Below are positions 26,038 through 37,321 of a DNA stretch of 64,000 nt, piece by piece. Origin of the DNA: Drosophila miranda (lineage: Eukaryota; Arthropoda; Insecta; Diptera; Drosophilidae); the NCBI RefSeq assembly GCF_003369915.1, contig NC_046676.1:12320001-12384000 (forward strand). Reading direction: 5' to 3'. Both the position numbers and the translations under genes were made by a program. Each line of letters starts with the position of its first letter. Positions within the stretch are counted from its first letter, which is position 1. Below the pieces are notes generated by a model. It worked only from the letters and a program-made list of their open reading frames with translations, did not search any database and had not been told where the DNA came from.

Positions 26038-26804
26038 TGTTGAGATGAAAAGTGATGGGGCATTTCCGCACAGCGCTGGAAGGAAATTTGAGTTGCCACT
26101 GCCACGATTCGGGTCGGAGAAGTCAAAGGAAAAGCGTGTGAAAAGCTTGTAGGTGAGACGACGATGACTACGATTATTCCTCATCAAATGCCAAATGTCG
26201 GCGGGGCTTCCGTTTCGTGATTCGAGCACGAGAATGTCGTTCACCCACAGAGTGATTGATTCGTTGTGGCAGGAACAGCAGTAGCAGCACCGTGGCAATG
26301 ACATTCGCCTGATCGAGAACAGAACTCGTGTTGAGCACGCGTCGCATTTTCACGCTTCGTCGTTGTCTTGTTGGGGTTAGAAGGCAGGGCAGGGGAAATG
26401 GTTTTCTGTTACTATTTGGTGTTCGCTTTGTCCGTTGACAAAGTCAATGACAGGAAGTGGAATGAATCGTCTGTGCAATGCTCGCATATCCGCCTCCGCC
26501 TGCGCACACAGGATGCAGCTTACCCTCGCACCCTGTTCGTCTTTCTCTCTCTCTCTCTGTCTGTTTTTTCCAAGGAAATACTGACACACACACACGTACA
26601 CAAGTGCAGATAAATGAGGAAATGTGCGATACTTGCGCCAGTTTTAATTACATTCACGAAATATACTCATAGCCTAAAGGGCGTTCTCTCGCTCTGTCAG
26701 TCTTTTTGTATGTTTGCACTTTGCACCATTAGCTCTGTCTCTGCCTGTCCCTGTCTTTCGTAGCTACTTAGTGGCAGCTACTAAACAAACAACCACGCAA
26801 ACAT

Positions 26805-26829
26805 ACACACACACACACACACACACACA
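26805..26829. repeat. (CA)n microsatellite
   Basis: Twelve CA dinucleotides within the proposed edl intron. Confidence 0.9.
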
Positions 26830-27599
26830 ATTGGGACCTGGAGACATGCCGTCTTTGAGTGTGCAAAAGACAAACGAAACGTAAAAAATCGTAATTTGAA
26901 GTTCGTAAAAATGACGCGTTTCCTGTCATTTTGGCGAGCACTTTAAGTGCGTAATTTGCTATCCACAAATATGTATGTACGAGTGTTGTATGTGTATTTT
27001 CGTGTCGGCTTGTGTCTTGTCTGCTCTGCTCTGCTCTGTTCTGTTCTGTCGGCGGGTGTTTACGACGGGTCCCATCCCATGGCAATCTCCTTTTCCTTCA
27101 TCCGCTCCCACATCTCGCATTTCCGCTTTCTCAAAAACAGATTCTTGGTACATTTATCTTGGAAGCTGACATAATTCGCTTATTATTTACACGTTTATCA
27201 TCTTCAAAAAGACCTTCCTTTTTCATTTAAATTCAAATTAAATAGAAATTTAAATTTAAATTTAAGTTTTCCTAGTCTTTGGGATCCTCAGTGCTGCTCT
27301 CTAATTGTCGAATAAAATTGCATTTCAATAGAAAAGTTTACATCTCTTGTCAGATAATTATCATTTTGTTTACAATTCGTGTAAATGCTGTAAACATGAT
27401 TAAACATGCAAACGCAAAATGGTTTTGTCTATTTTCTTGGCTAGATTTCAAGGCAATAAACTCGTCCATTCATCGGAGTACAAGCGATGCAAAAACACCA
27501 GACGACAGATGATAATCTGCTGAATATTATTTTAAAAATAAACATTTTTGCCAGCCGCAGTCGCACTCAAGCAACCGAACCGGATTCCATTTATGCACA

Positions 27600-27674
27600 T
27601 GTTGCTGTTGCTGTTGCCGTGGCTGTTGCTGTTGCCGTGGCTGTTGCTGCTGCCGTTGCTGTTGCTGTTGCTGG
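27600..27674. repeat. Hierarchical CTG-type repeat
   Basis: Tandem GTTGCT hexamers interrupted at regular spacing by GCCGTGGCT, giving an 18-bp higher-order unit repeated about twice and then degenerating. It lies in non-coding DNA; the translations are Val/Ala-rich or Gln-rich artefacts. Confidence 0.85.
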
Positions 27675-29200
27675 TGTGACGTATGTTTGCTGATATTACA
27701 AATCATGTAACGCCATCGAGGCGGCTGCGTCTGGCGGCGGAATCGGGATCGCCGTCTGCCCGACGTCTGCACACTGACAGTCGCCGTCGCTTGTCCCCCA
27801 TTCATCATTTCCCCATCAGTGCTGCAGCCCCACAGCGCTGTCGCTGTCGTGATGGACGGATGTGTGACGACTTTCGGTCTTGTTGTCGCTGATGCGTTCA
27901 GAAAAATACAGCCGCGTGTACAGCCAAATGGCGCCAAATGCATCTCGGAATAGCCTCTCGGAGTCTTTTAAGTTGTTCAGTGGGAGAGTACGACTAAATC
28001 AAGGGGAGGGAGGCACGTGTCAAGGTGTAGTGAGGCATGCAGCAGGAAGTTGGCCCCCCGGAGGTGAAGACTGATAAGACGCCAATAGAGCAGAAGGCGT
28101 TCAAGTCGGTCAGCGGTTTGTCATTTCCTTTCGGGACTGGAGCTGGAGGTGAGTCAGCTGGGGGAAATTAATTAAGGCGCTTTGCGGACTCCGGACTGCG
28201 GACTGCGGACTGCGGGACCAGGTGCACATTCGGTCTGTCCTGCAGCTGCAAAGATTACACAGAATTTGTGTGTGTGTGTGTGTGCTGCTCACCCTCCCTT
28301 TCATTGTAGGTCTCCATCTCCATCCCTCTGCGCATATCCTTTGCGCATGCGCGCGCATTCAATAAGGAGGAGAAGCAGAACAGAACGGAGCCCTGCAGGA
28401 GAGCCACAGAACAGAACAGAGCAGACCAGACCACAGCGGAGGGAGGCTAACAATCGAGCTGAATGCATCTTTATCGACTTGGCCACAAAAATTTCTTTTT
28501 TGCAGCTGCCGTCTTGGTATTTTAAGTGTCGCTTTGTGTGCGTGTGCGTGTGTGTGTGTGTGTGGGGCAGTGGTAGTGGTGTTTGCACCGTTGCGGTTCT
28601 CTCCATTCTCTTTCTCTATAGCGTTCTTAGGAGAGAGATTTCTGCTGTTCTACTACAAATGTTTTGGCTTGAAATAAAGACTAAAGCCGCTTAACTTTGA
28701 GTAAACCTTTAAGATGGTTCTTAACTTGTACTAAATCTTCATTATCTTGAGATGTTTGCAGCTGCACTTCAAAGAAATCTTTCACATAGACTTTAAGATC
28801 TTTGAAATATTCATTAGGGGTAGATTTTTTCAGCCAAAAGAAAGCTGTGTTTTACCAGAAATTAATATTTAACATGGGTTTATTCCTTAAAAAGATTTCA
28901 GCTTGTTCCAGCACCTTTAGTGCTGACCTTAAAATTTTTGAACTACTATAATCTTTCCATGAACTCTACAGACTTTGAATATATCTGTCAGGCCTAAGCT
29001 GGCAACACTTTGGAGCACATCTTTAGAGGTCAATTAGACAAAGACACAAAAAAAAAAAAACAGTCGGACCCACCAACAAAATGCTGGCTAATGGATTGAA
29101 CCTTCAAATCGATTTTTGGGTATTTTTTTGGTTGGTTGGAGTGCTAACGAGGGCCATAAACGAAGCCTGACTTCGCTCGAAAATATGTAAACCGACTTAC

Positions 29201-29760
29201 CTTGATCGGAAAATGAACGAATGTTAATCCAACAATAGTTTGTTTTGGCAATCCGCTTCGATAGTGGAACTTCCGATTTGTTTATGTTTTTACGAGCTAT
29301 CTCTTTTGTTGATGGAAGCTTCCTGCTTGGAATTATTAACTATATGTTTGATATGTATATTATATTTTTAGAAATTGCACTTTTTGTCGCTGGTCTTGGC
29401 TTTCGCTTCAAGCGCTCTCTCTCTCCCTCTCTCTGTCTGTCTCTTTTGTATCTCTCGGATACGTTTCACAATTTTTGCAGCATGTAACGTATTTTTCACG
29501 CTTTGAACTACTTTTTCTATTTCGCTTTGGCTCGAGTTTTGAAAGTTTTTGTTGTTGTTTGCTGCTGCTGCTGCAATTTGCTTCGTTTTTCACTTAACAC
29601 GATTTGTGGCTTTTGGTTTTTGGGTGGTAAATCCAGTTTGCAAACTGCAATGCTGTGTGTTCGACTACGAGTATCTTCGTATCTGACGGATGAGTAATGC
29701 GCTCGTGCTTTGGTGTATCTGTATCTGCGGTCTGTTCGCGCGCACTCAACGTTTTCGACT
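29201..29760 (-). other. edl: Putative 5'UTR exon 1 of edl
   Basis: Proposed non-coding first exon from the Inr+DPE start at 29760 to the consensus donor at 29201/29200. It is rich in CT dinucleotides and in CAA/CAG-type runs on the transcribed strand, as is common in long fly leaders. No long reading frame with a recognisable product is seen. Confidence 0.5.
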
Positions 29761-29765
29761 GATAG
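29725..29765 (-). promoter_or_regulatory. edl: Inr + DPE core promoter, probably of edl
   Basis: On the minus strand the sequence TATCAGTCG fits the fly initiator, with A(+1) at 29760. Counting from that A, +28 to +32 reads AGACC (29733-29729), a perfect fit to the DPE consensus RGWYV at exactly the required spacing. No TATA box is seen. Dense CTCT/GAGA runs (29811-29910) lie immediately upstream on this strand, as in GAGA-factor-dependent promoters. The nearest minus-strand gene with an open 5' end is edl. Confidence 0.6.
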
Positions 29766-31109
29766 CGATCGTGTCTGTGCAGCGAGTTTTGTTGCCTCGG
29801 CTCGGCTCGTCTCTCTCTCTCGCTCTCTCTGTGCGCACAATAGACCTCCCTCTCGTGCGCTCACTGTGGGCTTGCTCTCTCTCGCTCTCTCTCTCTTTGT
29901 CTCTCAGCTGTTTTGGCCCGCCAGCTGTGGACATATTTGTAGATCGTTTGTATCTGGCAGTACGATGCCCGACCCGCATTTCTGGCTCCGACTGTTAAGC
30001 TGATTGAGTCAACATCTCTGAGGTCAATGAAAAGGTTTCAGAGATCGAAAAGGGCCAACAGGATGGGAAATGTGGGCTAACTTCTGCTGGATTCGATGGT
30101 TTTTGTTTAGAGATTAAGCGACTTTATAGAAGAGCGATTCAACATGGAAATTCAGTGTGAAACCCCCATGGATTATCCCTTTCATGTTCCAACCCTGAGC
30201 GGCTGTCATCGGGTGTTCATTAGATTTCAACTTCAAATACCATTTCCCCATTAGAGGAAAACTCAACGTGGTGGACCTTTAACTTGTCACCCAATTTATT
30301 CAAATTTCCATTACCATTTTCCATCAATTTATCATTTCACACTTCGTTACCAAAACCGAAACATGTGTACATGGTATGGAAAAGTGAGCACTCGCTAAAG
30401 CGAACTTATTTAGACAAGGGGTTGGTGGAAAACTACTGGAAACTACTCTCAACTATGCCTCAACTATATCATTGGGACTATCTCTGACTCAACGTAAAGT
30501 CATCTCCTCTGTTAAAAAAGTAAGGCACTTCCCTCTTTCCGTTGCTTCTTTCCACCCAAGGGTAGTACTTCTTTCGAGCGTGCACTGTGTACATAGCACT
30601 TCCACATATTAATAATGCATTCATTCATTCACTCACTGATTCATTAATTTTTGTAGAATTTTCCCCGCTGACTAATTACGCAGCCAACGAGCATACACAC
30701 GAGTATATCCAGCGCATCCATGGACTCCCAGTAATTACAGGAAATCCTTTTTCCTGCCTCGCATTGAAAGCATTTCAATGTAAATGATTCCAGACCTTAG
30801 GGCTTCCTCTCTCTTTTCGGAGTGACAGCCGCAGGATCGAAGCGGTCTGACTCGCATGCCAAGGCGAGGTCCTCTGAGGATCGGAGCAGATCGTAGCATA
30901 TCGTAGCATATGGTCTGTGGCCAGACATGTGAGTGGCTGTCAAGTGCGTGTATGCCCTCCTTCTTTCATACTGAATCCTTTGGCTCCTCGCATGTCATAG
31001 GCCAAAGCGTGAAGTGAGATGATGACTCGGGTTACGACAGTACTTCTTTGGAAATGCCATCCAATCGATCGAGTTCCAGGATAACGCCCACGTCGGGCAC
31101 GCGTATATG
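29761..31109. other. Intergenic region: edl upstream DNA
   Basis: The first about 230 bp are GAGA/CTCT-rich promoter-proximal DNA. From about 30000 to 30780 the sequence is AT-rich without supportable frames. At 30800-31110 I see a short local duplication (ATCGTAGCATAT repeated near 30890-30911) and nothing else that I recognise. Confidence 0.5.
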
Positions 31110-31215
31110 TACGTGAGGAAAGGCACCTCAGGATGGTCCTGCACTCAAATTGCAGCGCAGATGTTCCACCTTTGAAGTGGTGTCCTGTTGCGATCTCAAG
31201 TGTATCTAATGGCTT
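31110..31215 (-). repeat. Degenerate 5'-flank remnant of a further protease unit
   Basis: Words such as AGGCACCTCA, GCACTC and a TTTGAAGTGGTGTCC tract line up in order with the region upstream of both intact protease genes (about 32650-32740 and 34130-34195), but with many differences and some extra sequence. No protease exon follows to its left. It looks like the promoter side of a lost or truncated gene copy. Confidence 0.5.
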
Positions 31216-31500
31216 GTTTATCAGCAGTTGTCGATCTCTCGGCAAATAAATTGAGTTTTTCCTGCGTGTGCTCCTTTTTTACCTAATTGATTTCGGCGTC
31301 GCTCTAATCATTTCTAATTGCGATGCAATGCTGTGCGATGGCGTCCAATCCGCTTAGGGTTGACTACAGGCAGAGGAAAAACCCAGATACACATGCAGCT
31401 ACTCTTAATCCCTGGCTCATCCTGTTCACATACGATGCCTAACAGATGACAAGCATGCATCTGTAGTTGATATTTTTCACTACCAAAATGTAACATCAAT
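31213..31500. repeat. Copy 1 of the protease-array 3'-flank repeat
   Basis: About 285 bp repeated at 32745-33010 and, truncated, at 34213-34465. Shared landmarks in order are GTTGTCGAT, TGCGTGTGCTCC, CCTAATTGATTT, AGGCAGAGGA, CCCAGATACACATGCAGCT and CCCTGGCTCAT. It lies directly 3' of protease copy A, so it probably includes that gene's 3'UTR and spacer. Confidence 0.9.
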
Positions 31501-31507
31501 CTATTTC

Positions 31508-32543
31508 TTATGCTACAGTGTTTGCCATGTTTATGGTATGTTCGATCCATGGAATATAGCTTTTAACATTCGTGAATACACCCACGCCTTGGCAAGGGTT
31601 CTCTCCGTAGCTGACAATCCCGAACTGAACGTTGTAGTCCACCAAATCTTGGCTTATTGTTGCAAACAATTGGCCGCCAGAGTCTCCGTAGCACGTATGG
31701 CGAGCGGGATCCCCTGCACAGATGTGACTCTGATCGACTTCAAAACCAAAGTCAGCCAGGCAGGTGAACTGGTCGACCTGCGTGACATTCGCAGTCTTGA
31801 GAACGTGGCTAAAAGAACCCGCTTCGGTCCAGCCCCAGCCGGCCACCGAAAACTGTTGAATGGAATCTACATAGCGCTGCCATGTATCCGTGGTGTCCAA
31901 CAGCAGACAGATCGGTGTGATGTTGTCTACAGGAAACATGCTTATCAATGTATGATATGGGATTTACATATGTTTTCGGTGGTATTACTTTGCTCTACCA
32001 CCCTTGTCTTGAGTTTAACGAGAGCTATATCAAAGTGCTTGAGCGTCGTGAAGGAAGGATGCGAATAAAAGGACTCGACTTCATGGTCTTCAAAGGGAAG
32101 TGCGCATCCTCGATCTCTGCAATCTATCTGTGTATCGACATCGTATTCGCCCAGTCGCACCACTCTGTAGTCAGAAGAAATGCGTTTAAAGTATCTATTA
32201 TCTGTGTGTGCTTCAAAAAGATTGTATTTACATTTTCTCCTCAAACTTTCTACAATGCGCAGCAGTGAGAACGAAGCCTGAAATCAATGAATGGATGAAT
32301 TTAAGCTTCAATCAATTATACGATACGATACATACGATAGGTGATGAGGGATCCGCCGCAAATAAAATTCCCATTTCGATGCAGATATGCCATCCATGGT
32401 GTCGAAAATAGTTTGGCATCAACTCCTCCTATAAGTCGGCGACGGTGTCGCGACTTTGAGGTGCAACGACGTTCGAGAAATCGCAGGGCTCCCACAATGT
32501 GGCATGCCGCTAGAACCAGAATCAAAGTCACTGCGTACTTCAT
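31508..32543 (-). CDS. Secreted S1 (trypsin-fold) serine protease, tandem copy A
   Basis: Four exons: 32336-32543, 32232-32277, 31989-32164 and 31508-31926, phases 1/0/1 consistent (849 nt, 282 aa). Residues 1-20 form a signal peptide. A short basic propeptide with one Cys ends at RRR|LIGG, the likely activation site. The catalytic His is in TAAHC (exon 2), Asp in HFDIAL (exon 3) and Ser in GDSGG (exon 4). The expected S1 Cys positions are present. The residue six before the catalytic Ser (position 189, chymotrypsin numbering) is His in a HTCYGDSGG context, not the Asp of trypsins. Copy A also reads GDSGGQ where GDSGGP is the rule. The exon 3 donor AAA|GTAATA is weaker than in copy B. The substrate is unknown; extracellular (gut or haemolymph) action is inferred. 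Confidence 0.9.
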
Positions 32544-32565
32544 CGCGGTAGAATCGAAATGATAC

Positions 32566-32566
32566 T
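32566..32566 (-). promoter_or_regulatory. Candidate initiator of protease copy A
   Basis: CCATCAGTATC, Inr-like, 23 nt upstream of the ATG and conserved in copy B. No TATA box is seen in the right orientation at -30. Confidence 0.3.
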
Positions 32567-32744
32567 GATGGAAGCTGATGGATGATGCGAAAACATAGGC
32601 TCGTTTTGCGAATCTATTCTCAGAACCTATAAAGTCGAGTTCGCAGAAGCTCCAGATAACCTAGGCACCTCAAAAGTCACTGCACTCGCCTTCACTTTGA
32701 GGCGGTGTCCCATTTCCATCAGACATGCATCTACATAATTTCCT

Positions 32745-33010
32745 GTCTATCTGCAGTTGTCGATTTTTGGGAAAATAGATTGAGTTTTTCCTGCGTGTGC
32801 TCCTTTTTTACCTAATTGATTTTGATGTTGTTCTTATAAATTCTAATTGCTAGGCGATGCTGTGCAATGGCGGCCAATCCTTCCTGGCAGAGGACAAACC
32901 CAGATACACATGCAGCTTCTCTCTTAGTCCCTGGCTCATAATGTCGACATACATATGACAAGCATGCATCTGTAGTTGATATATTTCACTACCAAAATGT
33001 AACATCAATA
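32745..33010. repeat. Copy 2 of the protease-array 3'-flank repeat
   Basis: Second copy of the unit described at 31213-31500, lying between the 5' flank of copy A and the 3' end of copy B. It has small deletions relative to copy 1, for example after the AGGCAGAGGA landmark's neighbourhood. Confidence 0.9.
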
Positions 33011-33016
33011 TGTCTC

Positions 33017-34036
33017 TTATGCTACAGTGTTTGCCATGTTTATGGTATGTTCGATCCATGGAATATAGCTTTTAACATTTGTGAATACACCCACGCCTTG
33101 GCAAGGGTTCTCTCCGTAGCTGACAATCCCGAACTGAACGTTGTAGGGCACAGAATCATGGGTTACTGTTGCAAACAATGGGCCGCCGGAGTCTCCGTAG
33201 CACGTATGGCGAGCGGGATCCCCGGCACAGATGTGACTCTGATCGATTTCAAAACCAAAGTCTGCCAGGCAGGTTAACCGGTCAACCTGCGTGACTTTTG
33301 CCGTCTTGAGAACGTCGCTAAGCGACCCCGCTTCGGTCATGCCCCAGCCTGCCACAGAAAATCTTGCAATGGAATCTACATAACGCTGCCATGTGTCCGT
33401 GGTGTCCAACAGCAGACAGATCGGTGTGATGTTGTCTAGAACAAAGATGCTTATCAATCTATGATATTGGATATACTATATTGGTAATACCTTGCTCTAC
33501 CACCTTCGTCTTGAGTTTAAGGAGAGCTATATCGAAGTGCTTGATCGTCGTGTAGGAGGGATGCGAATGAAAGGACTCGACTTCATGGTCTTCAAAGGGA
33601 AGTGCGCATCCTCGATCTCTGCAATCTATCTGCGTTCTGGCATCGTATTCGCCCAGTCGCACCACTCTGTAGGCATAAAGTATCTATTATCTGTGTGTGC
33701 TTCAAAAAGATTTTATTTACATTTGCTCGTCAAACTTTCTACAATGTGCAGCAGTGAGAACGAAGCCTGAAATCAATGAATGCATGAATTCAAGCTTCAA
33801 TCAAATATTCACAAAAAGAAATACAAACGATAGGTGATGAGGGATCCGCCGCAAATAAACTTCCCATTTCGATGCAGATATGCCATCCATGGTGTCGAAA
33901 ATAGTTCGGCATCAACTCCTCCCATAAGTCGGCGATGGCGTCGCGACTTTGAACTGCAACGACGTTCGAGAAATCGCAGGGCTCCAACAATGTGGCATGC
34001 CGCTAGAACCAGAATCAAAGTCACTGCGTACTTCAT
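33017..34036 (-). CDS. Secreted S1 (trypsin-fold) serine protease, tandem copy B
   Basis: Four exons: 33829-34036, 33721-33766, 33491-33666 and 33017-33435 (849 nt, 282 aa), the same structure as copy A. Signal peptide, activation site RR|LMGG, His in TAAHC, Asp in HFDIAL and Ser in GDSGGP are all present, so the enzyme should be catalytically competent. Position 189 is again His (HTCYGDSGG), and the loop before the final strand is short (CQGVGVF), so the S1 pocket is unlike that of trypsin. Exon 2 is only 46 nt and carries the catalytic His, a detail easily missed by gene finders. Copies A and B are closely similar along their whole length, introns included, indicating a fairly recent duplication or gene conversion. 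Confidence 0.93.
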
Positions 34037-34058
34037 CGCGGAAGAATCGAAATGATAC

Positions 34059-34059
34059 T
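34059..34059 (-). promoter_or_regulatory. Candidate initiator of protease copy B
   Basis: The same CATCAGTATC word 23 nt upstream of the ATG as in copy A. Core element only; no TATA box. Confidence 0.3.
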
Positions 34060-34212
34060 GATGGAAGATGATGGTTGATGCGAAATCTATTCTCAGAACC
34101 AATAAAATCGAGTTCGCAGAAGCTCCAGATAACCTAGCGACCTCAAAAGCCACTGCACTCGCCTTCACTTTGAGGCGGTGTCCCATTTCTATCTGACATG
34201 CATCTACATAAT

Positions 34213-34465
34213 TTATTGTTTATCAGCAGCTGTCGATTTTTGGGAAAATCGATTAAATTTTTCCCGCGTGTGCTCCTTTTTTTAGCTAATTGATTTCGGC
34301 GTCACTCTAATCAATTCTAATCGCTGGGCTATGCTGTGGAATGGCGTCCAATCCGCTTAGGAGTGCTTCCAGGCAGAGGACAAACCCAGATACACATGCA
34401 GCTACTCATAATCCCTGGCTCATCCTGTCCACATACGAAGCCTAGCAGCTGCCACGCATCCAATA
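34213..34465. repeat. Truncated copy 3 of the protease-array 3'-flank repeat
   Basis: Matches copies 1 and 2 up to about CACATACGA.GCCTA, then stops. In copies 1 and 2 this point lies about 50-70 bp before the 3' end of a protease CDS, but here unrelated sequence follows and no protease exon is present to the right. Confidence 0.85.
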
Positions 34466-35696
34466 TTTCTATTGTCTGGCCAGGAATCTCGATAAGAATC
34501 GCCTCGGACAGGATGTGCAATGAGCATTGCATTGCCAAAATAAGGAAAGAGAGGATGTTTACTTAGGCCCCAGAACGGACCTCGTACGTGACTCTGTGAG
34601 GTATTTCGTGTGTGTTCGTTCGTATGATAATTGCCCAAAGGAAAACTATTTGCTTAGTTTTGTTGGTTTTCAATTACGTTCGTGTTTGCGCATAAATAGA
34701 GTCTCGGAGTGAAGGAAGTAGTCCCCGGCCCGAGGAACGATCGGAGGCGATGGTTAATTTACACTTACATCTGGCGGATGGCATGGCGGAGATATTGCAG
34801 CTGGAGAACTCTTTGGGATAAGGGCTAGGGATCGGAGGCAGCGTGTGCCTTGGAAATATATCAAATTCCCAAATATATCCGTCTACTTTTGGATACCATG
34901 CCACCATCTTCGGGGGTTGGTGTCGCCAACTATTTATAGAGCATCGAAGCAGCCCCTCGAAGTAGACTAAACGATTTACGAGCCAGAGGTACATATTTAC
35001 ATATTTTCGAAATTTCCTCTGGACATGTTTCACGTACCCCAAAGTCATTAAAGATCAACAAAAATATACAAAGGAGGACCAAAGAGACAGACGGAGTGAT
35101 GCTGGTGGTGGTGGTGCAGCGAAGTAAATTTTACGATCGCATTCGGGGGATTTCCCCGCTCTCTACATATGTACTGGCACTACAAATAATCCTAGGCAGC
35201 TTCTGGTTCGTGCCCGGCGTTTTATTGGCACTTTCCCCAGACTATAAATCAATAAACAGATTGTGTGGCATCTTCCGTCATAAAGTTTTCAGCGTTTTCC
35301 CTCTTCGTAGAATTTTGTCTGCCGGTAGGCGGAACAGCTGTCGATCTTTCCCGAGTTTTCTCTCCGTTGAAATCGTATTATTCTCTCTTTCTCTCTCTGT
35401 CTCATTCGCTGTGCCGCAAAACGCCCAAATCAATCAGAAAAAATAATGATAAAACCCCAAATGAAGTAACCGTAAATAAAAAGCTGGAAAAAACTAGAGG
35501 CGCTCGTAAAGATCGCATCAGAAATGCCACACAGCATACAGCAGAAGATGGGAATACCAAAGGGACGGGGGCAGAGCCGATCACCGGAGCGGAGAAGACA
35601 ATAGAAACAACAAGCCGCAGAGCAGACTTCCGCTTTCGTTTCATAAATTCGGATTAAGGCATTTCCCAGTGATAACAATGAAAGTACATAAAGAGA

Positions 35697-35723
35697 ACGA
35701 CGACGACGACGACGACGACGACG
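35697..35723. repeat. (GAC)n microsatellite
   Basis: Nine ACG/GAC triplets, uninterrupted, non-coding. Confidence 0.9.
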
Positions 35724-36591
35724 GTGAAGAAATACTCCGTGAATCTGATTAACGGCAACAATGAGAACTTACAAAACGTGTCACGTAAATGGTTTGTGCA
35801 CCATCCATTCCAGGCATTCAGGGGCAGCAGCACAGTAGTAAAGTAAAGTAAAGTAAACCCACAAAACATGCCCCAGAACAAACACCACACCATGCCACAG
35901 CATGCCACAAGAGCGTGGCACGGAGTAAAGCTCACTGAATTGTCTCTGGAGGGAAATCTCAAATGAGGCGACGGCTTTTTGTTAGTTAAACTACTTATAC
36001 AGATCTGCTCTGGGATTGTGGGATTGTAGGTGGGCACGGAAGTGAGTGGAGGGAGTTACGAAAATAAGGGATTACTTGAGGGTATTTATATACTTAATGA
36101 TATGCCAAGGGAAACGGAAGCTGAAAGATGGTTGAAATCTGAATAGAAAGATTTCTGATTGATATAGGAATATCTATCTATAGATATCATTATGCAGAAA
36201 AGAATCCAAATATATCAGATGATCGTATCCGACAGAAACATTTATATTCAATAGATCCTGCGATAAACTCTCGCATCCGACAGATGCATCTGACATACAT
36301 AATCTAGAAGCAGACAAATAGATAGGTCAAACGACAAACAAAATCCGCAAATGCCTTTATCATGCAAACTAAACAACTGACAGATACATTTGGGCAAACA
36401 CAATTAGAACAATACGTAGATACAATCGACGTACCGTAAATGCTCGCATCCGTTGGATGGCTCGGTGCATTTTTGGCAAATATTTGAGGCCAGACAATTG
36501 CATTTCCTGCCCAAAAGAAAGAAACCTTCCATGCCTTGGTACACAACACATGGGATTAAGAGCCTGGCCAGGACCCCGGACGGGAATCATC

Positions 36592-36623
36592 TGTTGCTGC
36601 TGCGGCTGCTGCTGCTGCTGCTG
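36592..36623. repeat. (CTG)n microsatellite
   Basis: CTG triplets with one CGG interruption; non-coding. Confidence 0.85.
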
Positions 36624-37200
36624 ATGAGCGGAAGCAAAGGAAAGGCGCGTTCTCTGTACACAAACAGAGGCACCAACACAACACAAAAACAAGGAAAAGG
36701 ATGTCCTGCTGTGTGCGAGGAAAAGTGCGTGCACAGCAATTAACATTTTCCGCTTGTCCCTCAGCCTCTGCTCTGTCCCTCTCCCTCTGCAGGACATGTG
36801 GCCAGGAGCCAGTGGCAGCAGCAGCAGGAGGGGAAACCAAATTAGAGTCTCGTTTCAATTCAGTGTGAAATGCAGCAGCAGCGCAGGAAGCGATCCAGAG
36901 TCCCTCATTGTCCGCTCACGTCCCCGGGTCGGGCAGCACAGGCAGGACAGGTACAACTCCCCAAAATATTTTCGGTGATTAGTGACTTTTGGTGCGAGTC
37001 GATGAGAAAACGCCTGCGGCGTCAATTGTGTGTCCCTTTTGATTTGCGCCGCGCTCCAAGCGGCTTGAGGCTAATCTGGGCCACAGGAAGCGGAAACAAC
37101 ATCGAGAGGCGAAAGGCGGACGATGGAAGCCGGACGCAGGACGCCGGACCCCGGAAGCCGGAAGCAGGAAGACCCCTTGAATTAGTTGGAATTTCGCCGG

Positions 37201-37206
37201 TTTATT
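37201..37206 (-). terminator. Candidate poly(A) signal of the 858-aa Cys-rich gene
   Basis: AATAAA on the minus strand, about 115 nt after the stop codon at 37322. Confidence 0.5.
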
Positions 37207-37321
37207 GCCAATATGAGGGATCCGAAAGGGAAATGGTCGAAAATATTCAAAAATTTTGATGATAAAACTATAAGCCACTGCGCGTGTGAAGGAAATTATG
37301 CATTATTGGATCGAGCTGGGG

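Larger units (their letters stand above)
24362..29200 (-). other. edl: Probable 4.8-kb first intron of edl (5'UTR intron)
   Basis: It is bounded by a consensus minus-strand donor CAAG|GTAAGT (intron starts at 29200) and the acceptor just upstream of the edl coding exon. Inside I find no supportable exon on either strand, but there is the right arm of the inverted duplication (25648-26037), a CA repeat (26805-26829) and a GTTGCTGTTGCCGTG-type repeat (27600-27674). As the first intron of a signal-responsive gene it is a likely home for enhancers (inference). The pairing of this donor with this acceptor is not proven. Confidence 0.55.
34466..37200. other. Intergenic region with simple repeats
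   Basis: No supportable coding sequence. It contains a GAC triplet run (35697-35723), AAAGT repeats near 35838-35860, TATC/GATA-rich DNA at 36100-36300 and a CTG run (36592-36623). Frames of up to 142 codons run through the triplet repeats and show no family features. Confidence 0.5.

Noticed and set aside
27226-27270. AAATTTAAATTT palindromic stretch as a possible origin or element end
   Set aside because: Simple AT-rich low complexity; no flanking repeat or partner.
28182-28694. 170-codon frame with Cys/Val/Trp-rich output
   Set aside because: It translates two GT repeats (28265-28282 and 28540-28564); no other support.
30940-31245. 101-codon minus-strand frame next to the protease array
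   Set aside because: I tested it as a third protease exon. It lacks TAAHC, DIAL and GDSGG and does not resemble the intact copies; its right part is the degenerate 5'-flank remnant.
35265-35657. 130-codon plus-strand frame
   Set aside because: Ser/Leu-rich start from a CT repeat and Lys/Thr-rich tail with no domain; a frame of similar size lies on the other strand.
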